Shown here: positions 1 through 6,579 of the stretch, piece by piece
Position numbering within the stretch: position 1 is the first letter of the stretch
Layout: each line of letters begins with the position of its first letter
NCBI GenBank assembly: GCA_031282905.1
Contig: JAITCV010000026.1
Coordinates: forward strand, 1 to 10,700
Length of the DNA: 10,700 nt
Reading direction: 5' to 3'
Source of the DNA: Azoarcus sp.
Lineage (GTDB): Bacteria > Pseudomonadota > Gammaproteobacteria > Burkholderiales > Rhodocyclaceae
Made by a program: the position numbers and the translations under genes
Notes under the pieces: model-generated
Told to the model about the DNA's origin: nothing
The model's input: only the letters and a program-made list of their open reading frames with translations
Databases searched by the model: none

Positions 1-377
1 CGCTGCTCGATGCCGTTGGTGAAAAAGGTGATCTTGGCGTCTTCGCCGCCCAGTTCGATCGCCACATCCGTCTGCGGCGCGCGCACCTCGACCGCCTTGG
101 CGCAGGCGATGACTTCCTGCACGAAAGGCAGCTCCAGCATCTCGGCCACGCCCACGCCGCCGGAGCCGGTCAGCACCACGGAAACTCCGGCAGCGGGCGC
201 GAGCGCGCCATCCTCCGCCAGCGCGCCCATGGCGCGCGCCGCTGTTTGGCGCACTTCGGAAAAGTGACGGGTATAGGACTTGAACATCACCGCGTCTTGC
301 CCGTCCAGCACGACCACCTTGACGGTCGTCGAACCAATGTCGATGCCAATGCGATATAGGCTGCCGGTCATGTTCAT
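1..377 (-). CDS. acyl-CoA dehydratase activase-related protein (long form), 5' part only
   Basis: The first 125 codons lie in the window; the gene runs off the left edge. The N-terminus carries the phosphate-binding loop of the ASKHA ATPase fold (GIDIGSTTVKVVVLD, about residues 10-24), then LTGSGGVGVAEML (about 69-81), FVQEVIACAKAVE and AIELGGEDAKITFF (about 107-120). Families known to share this fold are the activators of 2-hydroxyacyl-CoA dehydratases (HgdC) and of benzoyl-CoA reductase (BadF/BcrA), which use ATP to push an electron from a [4Fe-4S] cluster to the dehydratase or reductase. ELGGEDAKI, where short activators have DIGGQD, and the following EQR point to the long form, in which activase and dehydratase-like domains are fused in one chain of well over 1000 residues; I infer this, as the rest is outside. 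The start at 377 has GGAG five bases upstream; a second ATG at 371 is possible. It is divergent from the TetR gene. Substrate is unknown. Confidence 0.88.
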   Translation of the reverse strand, partial: MNMTGSLYRIGIDIGSTTVKVVVLDGQDAVMFKSYTRHFSEVRQTAARAMGALAEDGALAPAAGVSVVLTGSGGVGVAEMLELPFVQEVIACAKAVEVRAPQTDVAIELGGEDAKITFFTNGIEQ

Positions 378-442
378 ACTCGCTCCACAAAAAATTCCAA
401 AACGGCAAGCCCGTTCACCGACCTTGCCTTCCCGCCGCAACA

Positions 443-455
443 TGAACACTGTTCA
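443..455. promoter_or_regulatory. operator copy 1, TGAACACTGTTCA
   Basis: Perfect inverted repeat TGAACA/TGTTCA around one central base. It is the copy nearest the activase gene, 65 bases upstream of its start codon. It would lie inside the 5' untranslated leader if the promoter at 558-586 is used, so it could act as a roadblock. Assignment to the neighbouring TetR protein is an inference from position and symmetry. Confidence 0.8.
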
Positions 456-541
456 ATTTCCGCATGCGGAGAGCGCCGTACAAAGATGTCTGCTGCCGCG
501 CTGATTTCCCGGCACGGCCAAAGTCCGTTTCCCAGAGAAAT

Positions 542-554
542 TGAACACTGTTCA
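542..554. promoter_or_regulatory. operator copy 2, TGAACACTGTTCA
   Basis: Second copy, identical over all 13 bases to copy 1 and 99 bp from it. It covers the expected transcription start (near 551) of the minus-strand promoter at 558-586. It is 31 bp (about three helical turns) from copy 3, so two dimers could sit on the same DNA face. Confidence 0.82.
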
Positions 555-557
555 CTA

Positions 558-586
558 AAGGTAGCATGGAACTGAACAATGTTCAA
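558..586 (-). promoter_or_regulatory. predicted promoter of the activase gene
   Basis: Read on the minus strand: TTGAAC (581-586) as -35, a 17-base spacer, and TACCTT (558-563) as -10. The -35 is good and the -10 is weak (3 of 6). The start would fall near 551, leaving a leader of about 170 bases. Operators 2 and 3 cover the start point and the -35, which supports the assignment. Confidence 0.45.
573..585. promoter_or_regulatory. operator copy 3, TGAACAATGTTCA
   Basis: Third copy, differing only at the central base (A for C). It overlaps the -35 element and spacer of the predicted minus-strand promoter, and it lies 46 bp upstream of the TetR start codon, where it may also overlap that gene's promoter. 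This fits repression of the activase gene and self-repression of the regulator (inference). Confidence 0.82.
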
Positions 587-631
587 TAACCTGTTGTTTG
601 TTAGACTGCCCCAATCTGAATGGGGAATACC

Positions 632-1309
632 ATGGCACGCAGAAACGAACACAGCCGTGACGAAATTCGCAGCATAGCGCTCGCTACGGCGGAACGCATC
701 GCCGCCGCCGAGGGCTACGCCGGCCTGTCCGCCAGGAAAGTGGCCGCTGCCATCGGCTACACGGTCGGCACACTGTATCTGCTGTTCGAGAATCTGGACG
801 ATCTGATCCTGCAAATCAACGGGCGCACGCTGGACCAACTGCGCGCCTGTCTCGAAGCAGCAACGCCGCCGGACGAGCGATGCGATCCCGAAAAAACGCT
901 GCTCGCGCTGGCCCGCGCCTACATTGCTTACGCCGAGGCCGAATCTCCGCGATGGAACATGCTTTTTGAGTATTCTGCCGGAAAGGCGAATCTGCCTGAA
1001 TGGTATAACCACAAACTGGAACACGTCTTCGGCCTCGTGGAGGTTGCCCTGCGCCCACTCACGCGCGATGACGCCGAAGCGCGCTACACCGCCCGCGTCC
1101 TGTGGGCCGGCGTGCAAGGCATCTGTACACTGAAAATCCGCCAACGCATGGATTTGGCGGATGGGCAGCGCGCCGAGGAGATGACGGACATGCTCATCAG
1201 GAACTTCCTGTGCGGTCTCGTGACGAATCATCCCACGTGCGCAACGCAGCGCTCCTGCAAACCGGAAACTCATGATGTGGCGCGGCAGAATCTTGAGAGT
1301 CATGACTGA
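632..1309 (+). CDS. TetR/AcrR-family transcriptional regulator
   Basis: 225-residue one-component repressor. The N-terminal DNA-binding domain spans about residues 9-55; the helix-turn-helix is about 33-52 (SARKVAAAIGYTVGTLYLLF), with the typical GTLY before the recognition helix ends. The C-terminal ligand and dimer domain contains VLWAGVQGICTL (about 156-167), which matches the W-x-G signature of the WHG-type C-terminal domain found in many TetR proteins. I chose ATG 632 because GGGGAA lies seven bases upstream; the in-frame ATG at 620 has no ribosome binding site. The gene is divergent from the activase gene, and the shared region carries three copies of one palindrome, so regulation of both genes is likely. 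The ligand cannot be read from sequence; given the neighbour, an acyl-CoA or its parent acid is a reasonable guess. Confidence 0.92.
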   Translation: MARRNEHSRDEIRSIALATAERIAAAEGYAGLSARKVAAAIGYTVGTLYLLFENLDDLILQINGRTLDQLRACLEAATPPDERCDPEKTLLALARAYIAYAEAESPRWNMLFEYSAGKANLPEWYNHKLEHVFGLVEVALRPLTRDDAEARYTARVLWAGVQGICTLKIRQRMDLADGQRAEEMTDMLIRNFLCGLVTNHPTCATQRSCKPETHDVARQNLESHD

Positions 1310-1436
1310 AAACAAATAAAGGTGTTTGCCGCGAAACGCCGTCAGGTTACGGTACGATGGCTCACTTTATCACTGGTTTCTTGCGCTTTGGTTTCCAGGA
1401 GTTTCCGGGACGCCTTGTTCATGAGGAGAACCGCAT

Positions 1437-2033
1437 ATGAGTTACAGATACGACAGACCCCGCTCGCGCCAGACCGCCTTGTTGCGCGCCGGGGTCGCCG
1501 TGGTGGTGGCGATGGTGTTGTTGCTGCTCGTTTTATGGTTCGAGGAATCAAGAACCGACACGCCAGGGGAGCCATCGCCCGCATCACACCTTGCCGCCAC
1601 GGAGTCTGCGACCACGGACGAAGCCCCGCCAACCGTCACGGACGAAGGCGCGACGCAGGACACTCAGGACACGAGCGTGGCGGCGACAGCGGAGAGCGTT
1701 GGCGCGCCGCAGGAACAGCAAGCGGCAAAGCCGCCGCTGGCGGATGGTTACATGGTCCAGCTTGGCGTCTTTGGCGCCATGGACAATGCCGAAAAACTGC
1801 GTAATGATATCGCCTCGCGCGCGTTGCCCGTCCGCATCGAATCCCGAGTCGTGGTCGGACCATTCCAGGACAAGGCCGAAGCCGAGACAATGCGCGAACA
1901 ATTACAGCGTGAAGGAATTGCCGAAGGAATCGTGGTGCCGCCACGACATGCCGCGAGAAACAGGTCGGGAACGCCAGGCAAAACCACCAATGTCACCAAT
2001 ACCGCCCAACCAGACAGATCCGCCGCGCGGTAG
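1437..2033 (+). CDS. membrane-anchored SPOR-domain protein
   Basis: 198 residues. A short basic cytoplasmic N-terminus is followed by one membrane helix (about 17-36, AVVVAMVLLLLVLWF), a Thr/Ala/Glu/Pro-rich linker of low complexity (about 38-100), and a SPOR domain (about 104-168: YMVQLGVFGAMDNAEKLRND, then RVVVGPFQDKAEAE). SPOR domains bind denuded peptidoglycan glycan strands, usually at the division septum, so a periplasmic role in cell-wall remodelling or division is likely, as in DedD or FtsN. A tail of about 30 polar residues follows the domain, whereas SPOR is often at the very C-terminus. The ATG has AGGAGA seven bases upstream. It is the first gene of a group with fliW, ridA and recG, 32 bp before fliW. 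It is too diverged to name as dedD or ftsN. Confidence 0.85.
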   Translation: MSYRYDRPRSRQTALLRAGVAVVVAMVLLLLVLWFEESRTDTPGEPSPASHLAATESATTDEAPPTVTDEGATQDTQDTSVAATAESVGAPQEQQAAKPPLADGYMVQLGVFGAMDNAEKLRNDIASRALPVRIESRVVVGPFQDKAEAETMREQLQREGIAEGIVVPPRHAARNRSGTPGKTTNVTNTAQPDRSAAR

Positions 2034-2065
2034 ATGCAGCATTCAACCAGAAAGGAGCAAGACAG

Positions 2066-2500
2066 ATGAAGATCGAAAGTCCGGTGTTGGGCAAGGTTGA
2101 GATTTCCGATGACAAGATAATCGAATTCCCGGCGGGTCTGCCGGGTTTCGAAACCAGTCGACGCTTCGTGCTCGTGCACGAGGAAGGCAGCGAGGCCAAT
2201 GTGTTCCTGCTCCAGAGCGTCGATGACGCCAACCTTGCGTTCTCGCTCACCGGGCCGGAACAGCTCGGCATCACCTATGAATTCCCGCTCTCGGACGAAG
2301 AAACGGAGAGCCTGAAACTCGCCAGGCCCGAAGACGCGGCCGTGGCGGTCATCATCCGCAAAAGCGATGACGCCCCTTCGTCCGCTGGCCTGCGCGCCAA
2401 CTTCATGGCCCCGCTGGTCATCAACACCGCCGCGAAACGCGGCCTGCAAAAAGTCATCGACAAGCTCGGTGTCGACATCATCCTGCGCGTGCGCGGGTAA
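2066..2500 (+). CDS. fliW: flagellar assembly factor FliW
   Basis: 144 residues, the normal FliW length. Recognisable blocks are IIEFPAGLPGFETSRRFVLV (about 19-38), VFLLQSVDDANLAF (about 46-59) and the C-terminal FMAPLVINTAAKRGLQ (about 111-126). In studied bacteria FliW binds flagellin, and when free it binds and antagonises the RNA-binding protein CsrA, so it couples flagellin translation to export. AGGAG lies eight bases before the ATG. It sits between a SPOR protein and a RidA-family protein, away from flagellar genes and from csrA as far as the window shows. No residue looks broken. Confidence 0.95.
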   Translation: MKIESPVLGKVEISDDKIIEFPAGLPGFETSRRFVLVHEEGSEANVFLLQSVDDANLAFSLTGPEQLGITYEFPLSDEETESLKLARPEDAAVAVIIRKSDDAPSSAGLRANFMAPLVINTAAKRGLQKVIDKLGVDIILRVRG

Positions 2501-2514
2501 ACGGAAAGATCGGC

Positions 2515-2895
2515 ATGAGTCGCAACATCGTCTCCACCTCCAAGGCCCCCGCCGCCATCGGCACTTATTCACAGGCGGTGAGGGCGGGCAACACCGTCTA
2601 CCTCTCCGGACAGATCGGTCTCGATCCGGCCAGCGGACAACTGGTCGAAGGCTTCGACGCCCAGATCGCGCGCGTGTTCGACAACCTGGCGGCGGTAGCC
2701 GAGGCGGCGGGCGGCGGGTTGGCCGAGGCGGTGAAAGTGACGATCTACCTGACCGATCTTGCCCATTTCGCCAAGGTCAACGAAACCATGGCGCATTATT
2801 TCTCCGAACCCTACCCAGCCCGGGCCGCAGTGGGGGTGAAAGAATTGCCCAAGGGCGCGCTGGTCGAGGCCGATGCCATTCTCGTTCTCGCATGA
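2515..2895 (+). CDS. ridA: RidA-family (YjgF/YER057c/UK114) enamine/imine deaminase
   Basis: 126 residues, usual length. The family blocks AIGTYSQAVRAGNTVYLSGQ (14-33) and YPARAAVGVKELPKGALVEA (100-119) are clear. Arg103 and Glu118 correspond to the arginine and glutamate (Arg105/Glu120 in E. coli RidA) needed to hydrolyse reactive 2-aminoacrylate-type enamines made by PLP enzymes. The catalytic arginine marks it as the active RidA subgroup rather than an inactive Rid branch. A GGAAAG site precedes the ATG. The gap to fliW is 14 bp and to recG 22 bp, so co-transcription is likely; the functional link to either neighbour is not obvious. Confidence 0.93.
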   Translation: MSRNIVSTSKAPAAIGTYSQAVRAGNTVYLSGQIGLDPASGQLVEGFDAQIARVFDNLAAVAEAAGGGLAEAVKVTIYLTDLAHFAKVNETMAHYFSEPYPARAAVGVKELPKGALVEADAILVLA

Positions 2896-2917
2896 GTGGC
2901 GTGACTGAAACGGAAAC

Positions 2918-4990
2918 GTGAGTCCGACGCCGCGCGGCTGGCCCAAAGCAGGCAGTCGGCTGGCAGGCTTGCTGGCCCGGCTGGATATATACGGGCCAGC
3001 CGATCTGCTCATCCACCTGCCCCTGCGTTACGAAGACGAAACCCGGCTCACCCCGGTTGCCGACCTGTGCCTGGGAGAACCTGCCCAGGTCGAAGTCGAC
3101 ATCGTCTCGTGTGAAATCGTCCTCCACCCCCGCCGTCAGCTTGTCGCCTGCCTGTGCGATGCATCCGGCAAGCTCGTCGCGCGCTGGCTCAATTTCTATC
3201 CCTCGTTGCAACGGCAATTGGTCGCTGGCCGCCGCATCCGCCTGTTCGGCGAGGCGCGCATGGGTTTTTTCGGTCTCGAAATGGTGCACCCGCGCCTGCA
3301 GCCGGTCACCCCCTTGCCCCAAGCCCTGACCCCGGTCTATCCCACCACGCTCGGACTCAGCCAGTCCGCCTTGCGCCAACTGGTGAATACCGCCTTGAAC
3401 GGGTTGTCGGCGGACGCCCCCGACCTGCTCCCCGCCAACTTTTGTCAGCGCCTGGGCTTGCCCGGTTTCAACGCCGCCATCCGCTGCCTGCACCAGCCCA
3501 CGCCCGAAGTCGACACCGCCGCGCTGGAGGATCGCAGCCATCCGGCATGGTTGCGCATCAAGTTCGAAGAACTGCTCGCCCAGCAATTGTCACTACGCCG
3601 CGCCTACAACGCTCGCCGCGCCCAGACCGCACTGAACCTGCCGCCGCGTGGCGTGCTCACCGCTGCCCTGCTCGATCATCTACCTTTCCGCCTTACCGCG
3701 GCACAAACGCGGGTCGTCGCGGAAATCGCCGCCGATCTGGCCACCCCTTGCCCGATGCAACGGCTGCTGCAAGGCGACGTCGGCAGCGGCAAGACCATCG
3801 TCGCCGCGCTGGCGATGCTGCAAGTCGCCGAAAACGGCTGGCAAGCCGCGCTGATGGCGCCCACCGAAATCCTTGCCGAACAGCATTACCGCAAGCTTTC
3901 CGCATGGCTGGAACCCTTGGGAGTAAAGCTCGTCTGGCTTGCGGGCAGCCAACGCAAGCGCGCGCGCGAAGCCGCGCTCGCTCTCCTGCAAAACGGGGAT
4001 TGTCTGCTCGCGGTCGGCACCCATGCCCTGATCGAAGATCCGGTTGCCCTGCCACGGCTCGCGCTCGCGGTGGTCGACGAACAACACCGCTTCGGCGTGC
4101 GCCAGCGCCTGGCGCTGAGGGAAAAAGGAGCGGGACATTCGACAAACGACGCGCAGGACAGCGGGCCATGCCCGCATATGCTGATGATGTCGGCCACCCC
4201 CATCCCGCGCACCCTGGCAATGACCCACTACGCCGACCTCGATGTCTCCGTGCTCGACGAACTGCCGCCCGGACGCCAGCCGGTGCATACCCGTCTGGTC
4301 GCCGCCGAGCGCCGCCCGGAAGTGATCGACCGCCTGCGTCACGCCTGTGTCGATGGACGCCAGGCATACTGGGTATGCCCGTTGATCGAGGAATCGGAAG
4401 TCCTGCAATTGCAGACCGCAACCGAAACCTGGCAGGCATTGCAGGTCGCCTTGCCGGAACTCCGGGTCGGGCTCATCCATGGCCGTCTCAAGACCGATGA
4501 AAAAACGGCGGTCATGGCGGCCTTTGTCGCCGGCGAAATCCATGTGCTGGTGGCGACCACGGTCATCGAAGTCGGGGTCGACGTGCCCAACGCCAGCCTG
4601 ATGGTCATCGAGCACGCCGAGCGATTCGGGCTGGCACAACTGCATCAGTTGCGTGGCCGGGTAGGACGCGGCGCGGCGGCATCCACCTGTGTGCTGCTCT
4701 TTGCCCAACCGCTCTCACCGATCGCGCGCGCGCGGCTCAAGGCCATCTTCGAGCACAGTGATGGTTTCACCATCGCCCGCGAAGACCTGCGCATCCGCGG
4801 CCCGGGTGAATTCGTCGGCGCGCGTCAAAGCGGCCTGCCGCTACTGCGTTATGCCGATCTCGAAACCGATGCCGACCTGCTCGACCCCGCCCGCGAACTG
4901 GCCAATGAACTGCTCGCCTCCGCGCCCACCGTGGCGGACGCCCTGCTCAAACGCTGGCTTGGCGAACGCGAAGGGCTGCTGCGCGCCTGA
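2918..4990 (+). CDS. recG: ATP-dependent DNA helicase RecG
   Basis: 690 residues, close to the E. coli protein (693). RecG remodels stalled replication forks and branch-migrates Holliday junctions. The N-terminal wedge domain (about 1-230) is followed by a superfamily 2 helicase core: Walker A GDVGSGKT (286-293), Walker B box DEQH (387-390), MSATPIPRTLAMT, ATTVIEVGVDVP, and QLRGRVGRG (577-585), ending with the RecG-type HSDGFTIAREDLRIRGPGEF. The start is GTG at 2918: an in-frame TGA at 2906 excludes anything earlier, and the next residues match the usual RecG opening. The ribosome binding site is weak (GGAAA close to the GTG), suggesting coupling to ridA. There is a small extra stretch (GAGHSTNDAQDSGPC) between DEQH and SATP compared with E. 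coli, on the surface by expectation. Confidence 0.97.
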   Translation: MSPTPRGWPKAGSRLAGLLARLDIYGPADLLIHLPLRYEDETRLTPVADLCLGEPAQVEVDIVSCEIVLHPRRQLVACLCDASGKLVARWLNFYPSLQRQLVAGRRIRLFGEARMGFFGLEMVHPRLQPVTPLPQALTPVYPTTLGLSQSALRQLVNTALNGLSADAPDLLPANFCQRLGLPGFNAAIRCLHQPTPEVDTAALEDRSHPAWLRIKFEELLAQQLSLRRAYNARRAQTALNLPPRGVLTAALLDHLPFRLTAAQTRVVAEIAADLATPCPMQRLLQGDVGSGKTIVAALAMLQVAENGWQAALMAPTEILAEQHYRKLSAWLEPLGVKLVWLAGSQRKRAREAALALLQNGDCLLAVGTHALIEDPVALPRLALAVVDEQHRFGVRQRLALREKGAGHSTNDAQDSGPCPHMLMMSATPIPRTLAMTHYADLDVSVLDELPPGRQPVHTRLVAAERRPEVIDRLRHACVDGRQAYWVCPLIEESEVLQLQTATETWQALQVALPELRVGLIHGRLKTDEKTAVMAAFVAGEIHVLVATTVIEVGVDVPNASLMVIEHAERFGLAQLHQLRGRVGRGAAASTCVLLFAQPLSPIARARLKAIFEHSDGFTIAREDLRIRGPGEFVGARQSGLPLLRYADLETDADLLDPARELANELLASAPTVADALLKRWLGEREGLLRA

Positions 4991-5010
4991 AAATGAAATG
5001 CCCCCCGGCC

Positions 5011-5373
5011 TCAAGCCGAAATCAATTCGGCAAATTCGCGTTCCAGCAGGTCGGCATTGCCAAGATTGAGCGCCAGCAGGCGGCGCAGGTGGCAAAGGCT
5101 ATCCAGATCCGTTTCATCGCAAGCCATGCCGATCTGGCGGCCAGCGCGATGAACAAGCCGTCCGCTCATGCGCACACAGGTATCGTCGGACAAGATCATC
5201 TCCAGCAGACAAGGCGTATCGAGAGCGATTTCAGGCGGCAGATCGGCGTCGAGCAGTGCGCCACGCAGTGAGACATCGAGAATTTCACATGCCCACTGAT
5301 TGATGCCGGTCTGGAACCGGGCATTGCCACGAAAGCGGATACGTGAATAGTGTCGGCGTTGCAAAGTGTCCAT
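5011..5373 (-). CDS. small PilZ-domain c-di-GMP-binding protein (PA4608-like)
   Basis: 120 residues forming one PilZ domain. The c-di-GMP motif is complete: QRRHYSR (5-11, with R7-xxx-R11) and DVSLRG (33-38, D/N-x-S-x-x-G). The C-terminal DLDSLCHLRRLLALNLGN then ADLLEREFAELISA resembles the C-terminal helix of Pseudomonas aeruginosa PA4608, a structurally studied c-di-GMP receptor. It likely senses c-di-GMP in the cytoplasm and passes the signal by contact with a partner; the partner is unknown. I chose ATG 5373 because the family begins just before the RRxxxR motif and GGAA lies five bases upstream. However, the frame stays open upstream to 5589 and beyond without a stop, running through a ThpR-like fragment. 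It is convergent with recG, with 20 bp between stops. Confidence 0.92.
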   Translation of the reverse strand: MDTLQRRHYSRIRFRGNARFQTGINQWACEILDVSLRGALLDADLPPEIALDTPCLLEMILSDDTCVRMSGRLVHRAGRQIGMACDETDLDSLCHLRRLLALNLGNADLLEREFAELISA

Positions 5374-5421
5374 GTCGGTTCCAGGGTAGCTTTCCTCCGG
5401 ATTCTGTGCCCGGACCGCGAG

Positions 5422-5765
5422 ACTCGCAAGCGGAAAAGGCGTCTCCAGCAAGCTTGGCGTATCGTGGCATACGGGCAAACCTATAAGCTGAAGTTCCTCC
5501 CCCCAGACGAATTTTCCTGAGCGGCAAGAATTGGGTGTCTGGGGTTCGATGAGATCGAGCGCGCGGCGTCGTGCAAGCGTGATATGCACCTCAAAGTCTG
5601 GGGGACATCGGTCGCACCCGGTACGCGATGCATGACGGAGACGCCATCAAGCTGCTTGAAGCCTCTTGGAACGGTACCAACGCAGAGGCGGCTGGCAGGA
5701 CCAAAGCCAAGAACCACGGCATAGCGGGCACCGCCAAACCTGGCAAGCTCACCATCCAGGGCCAC
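5422..5765 (-). pseudogene. remnant of a 2H-phosphoesterase (ThpR/LigT-like), C-terminal part, frameshifted
   Basis: Two minus-strand reading frames together give the C-terminal half of a ThpR/LigT-type protein (RNA 2',3'-cyclic phosphodiesterase, also called 2'-5' RNA ligase). The upstream frame reads ALDGELARFGGARYAVVLG then GFKQLDGV. The downstream frame reads DFEVHITLARRRALDLIEP, with the second HxT motif (HITL, 5575-5586), then FVWGEELQLIGL and ETPFPLAS. The frames meet at a run of five C (minus strand; plus 5600-5604); one more C would join them as ATDVPPDFEVHITLAR. The first HxT motif and the N-terminal half are not found; stops fill all frames further upstream. There is also no stop between this fragment and pilZ. 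The family call is from motif and layout only and is moderate; the upstream half is the weaker part. Confidence 0.5.
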
Positions 5766-5880
5766 GCGTCAATGCGATTTGGGTATTCATCACGAAGACG
5801 TTCCGGCCAGCCCCATCCGCAACGTCTGGAAAAGCCGCGCGCCTGCGGCAAAGCTATTTTCGTGGGCACGGACGGGTAAC

Positions 5881-5889
5881 TGCTAGAAT
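5881..5889 (+). promoter_or_regulatory. extended -10 promoter of thrH-purU
   Basis: TGCTAGAAT matches the extended -10 form TGnTATAAT with one mismatch. No good -35 is seen 16-18 bases upstream, which is usual for extended -10 promoters. The start would be near 5896, leaving a leader of about 40 bases before thrH. Confidence 0.55.
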
Positions 5890-5936
5890 CGCGCTCTTTG
5901 CGGCCTCCCAGGCGCAAACCCCACAGGAGTTTCGCG

Positions 5937-6563
5937 GTGCATATCGTTTGTCTTGACCTCGAAGGCGTGCTGGTGCCGGAAATCTGGATTGAATTCTCCG
6001 GGCGTGTCGGCATTCCGGATTTGCGGCGTACCACGCGGGATGAACCCAATTACGACACGCTGATGAAGTATCGCCTCGACATTTTGGCAAAGCATCGCCT
6101 GGGTCTGCCCGACATCCAGGTGGTGATCGCTGGCATGGAGCCCTTGCCGGGGGCGGCGGGGTTTCTCGCCGAACTGCGCGAGACTTACCAAGTGGTCATC
6201 CTTTCCGATACCTTCTACGAATTCGCGCACCCGCTGATGAGGCAGCTTGGCTGGCCGACGCTTTTCTGCCACAGCCTGGAAGTCGATGCTGATGGCGTCG
6301 TGGTGGATTACCATCTGCGCATGCCGGATCAGAAGCGCGAGGCAGTGAAACGTTTCCGCGAACTCAATTTCAAGGTGGTTGCCGCGGGCGATTCCTATAA
6401 TGACACCGCGATGCTGGGCGCGGCACATGGCGGCATCCTGTTCTGTCCGCCCGACAACGTGGCGCGGGAATTCCCGCAATACCCCGTGGCGCGCGATTAC
6501 GCCGCCTTGCGCCACGAGATCGATCTGGCGTTCACGTCGTCCGATATTCAGCCAAACTCCTGA
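5937..6563 (+). CDS. thrH: bifunctional phosphoserine phosphatase/homoserine phosphotransferase ThrH
   Basis: 208 residues, close to Pseudomonas ThrH (about 205), and alike through most of its length. HAD-fold motifs: CLDLEGVLVPEIWIEF (5-20), with nucleophile Asp7 and the ThrH-typical Glu9 in DxEGV; LSDTFYEF (89-96) with Ser90; Lys133 in the DQKR region; and AAGDSYNDTAML (149-160). Known ThrH removes phosphate from phosphoserine and can pass it to homoserine, linking serine and threonine synthesis. The start is GTG 5937, seven bases after AGGAG (5925-5929); a longer form from TTG 5898 would add 13 residues not found in the family. purU follows after 16 bp, so the two are probably co-transcribed from the extended -10 promoter upstream. 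Confidence 0.96.
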   Translation: MHIVCLDLEGVLVPEIWIEFSGRVGIPDLRRTTRDEPNYDTLMKYRLDILAKHRLGLPDIQVVIAGMEPLPGAAGFLAELRETYQVVILSDTFYEFAHPLMRQLGWPTLFCHSLEVDADGVVVDYHLRMPDQKREAVKRFRELNFKVVAAGDSYNDTAMLGAAHGGILFCPPDNVAREFPQYPVARDYAALRHEIDLAFTSSDIQPNS

Positions 6564-6579
6564 CGGACCGGAACCTGCC

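Noticed and set aside
374..1315. Long open minus-strand frame of 313 codons across the TetR gene and the operators
   Set aside because: It has no recognisable domain and lies antisense to a clear TetR gene; GC-rich DNA gives such antisense frames.
1317..1345. Possible sigma-28 (FliA) promoter before the SPOR-fliW group: TAAAGGTG and GCCGTCAG
   Set aside because: Both halves resemble TAAAGTTT and GCCGATAA, but the gap is 13 bases instead of about 11 and the second half has three mismatches.
1326..1353. Sigma-70-like TTGCCG and TACGGT, 16 bases apart, upstream of the SPOR gene
   Set aside because: The -10 matches only 3 of 6 and nothing else supports it; too weak to list.
3154..4708. Long open frames of 448 codons (plus) and 342 codons (minus) inside recG
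   Set aside because: Both are alternative readings of recG, rich in Arg/Ala/Pro or without motifs, while the recG frame has all helicase motifs in order.
5006..5018. CGGC/GCCG hairpin between recG and pilZ stops as a terminator
   Set aside because: Only a 4-bp stem without a T run, and it overlaps the end of pilZ.
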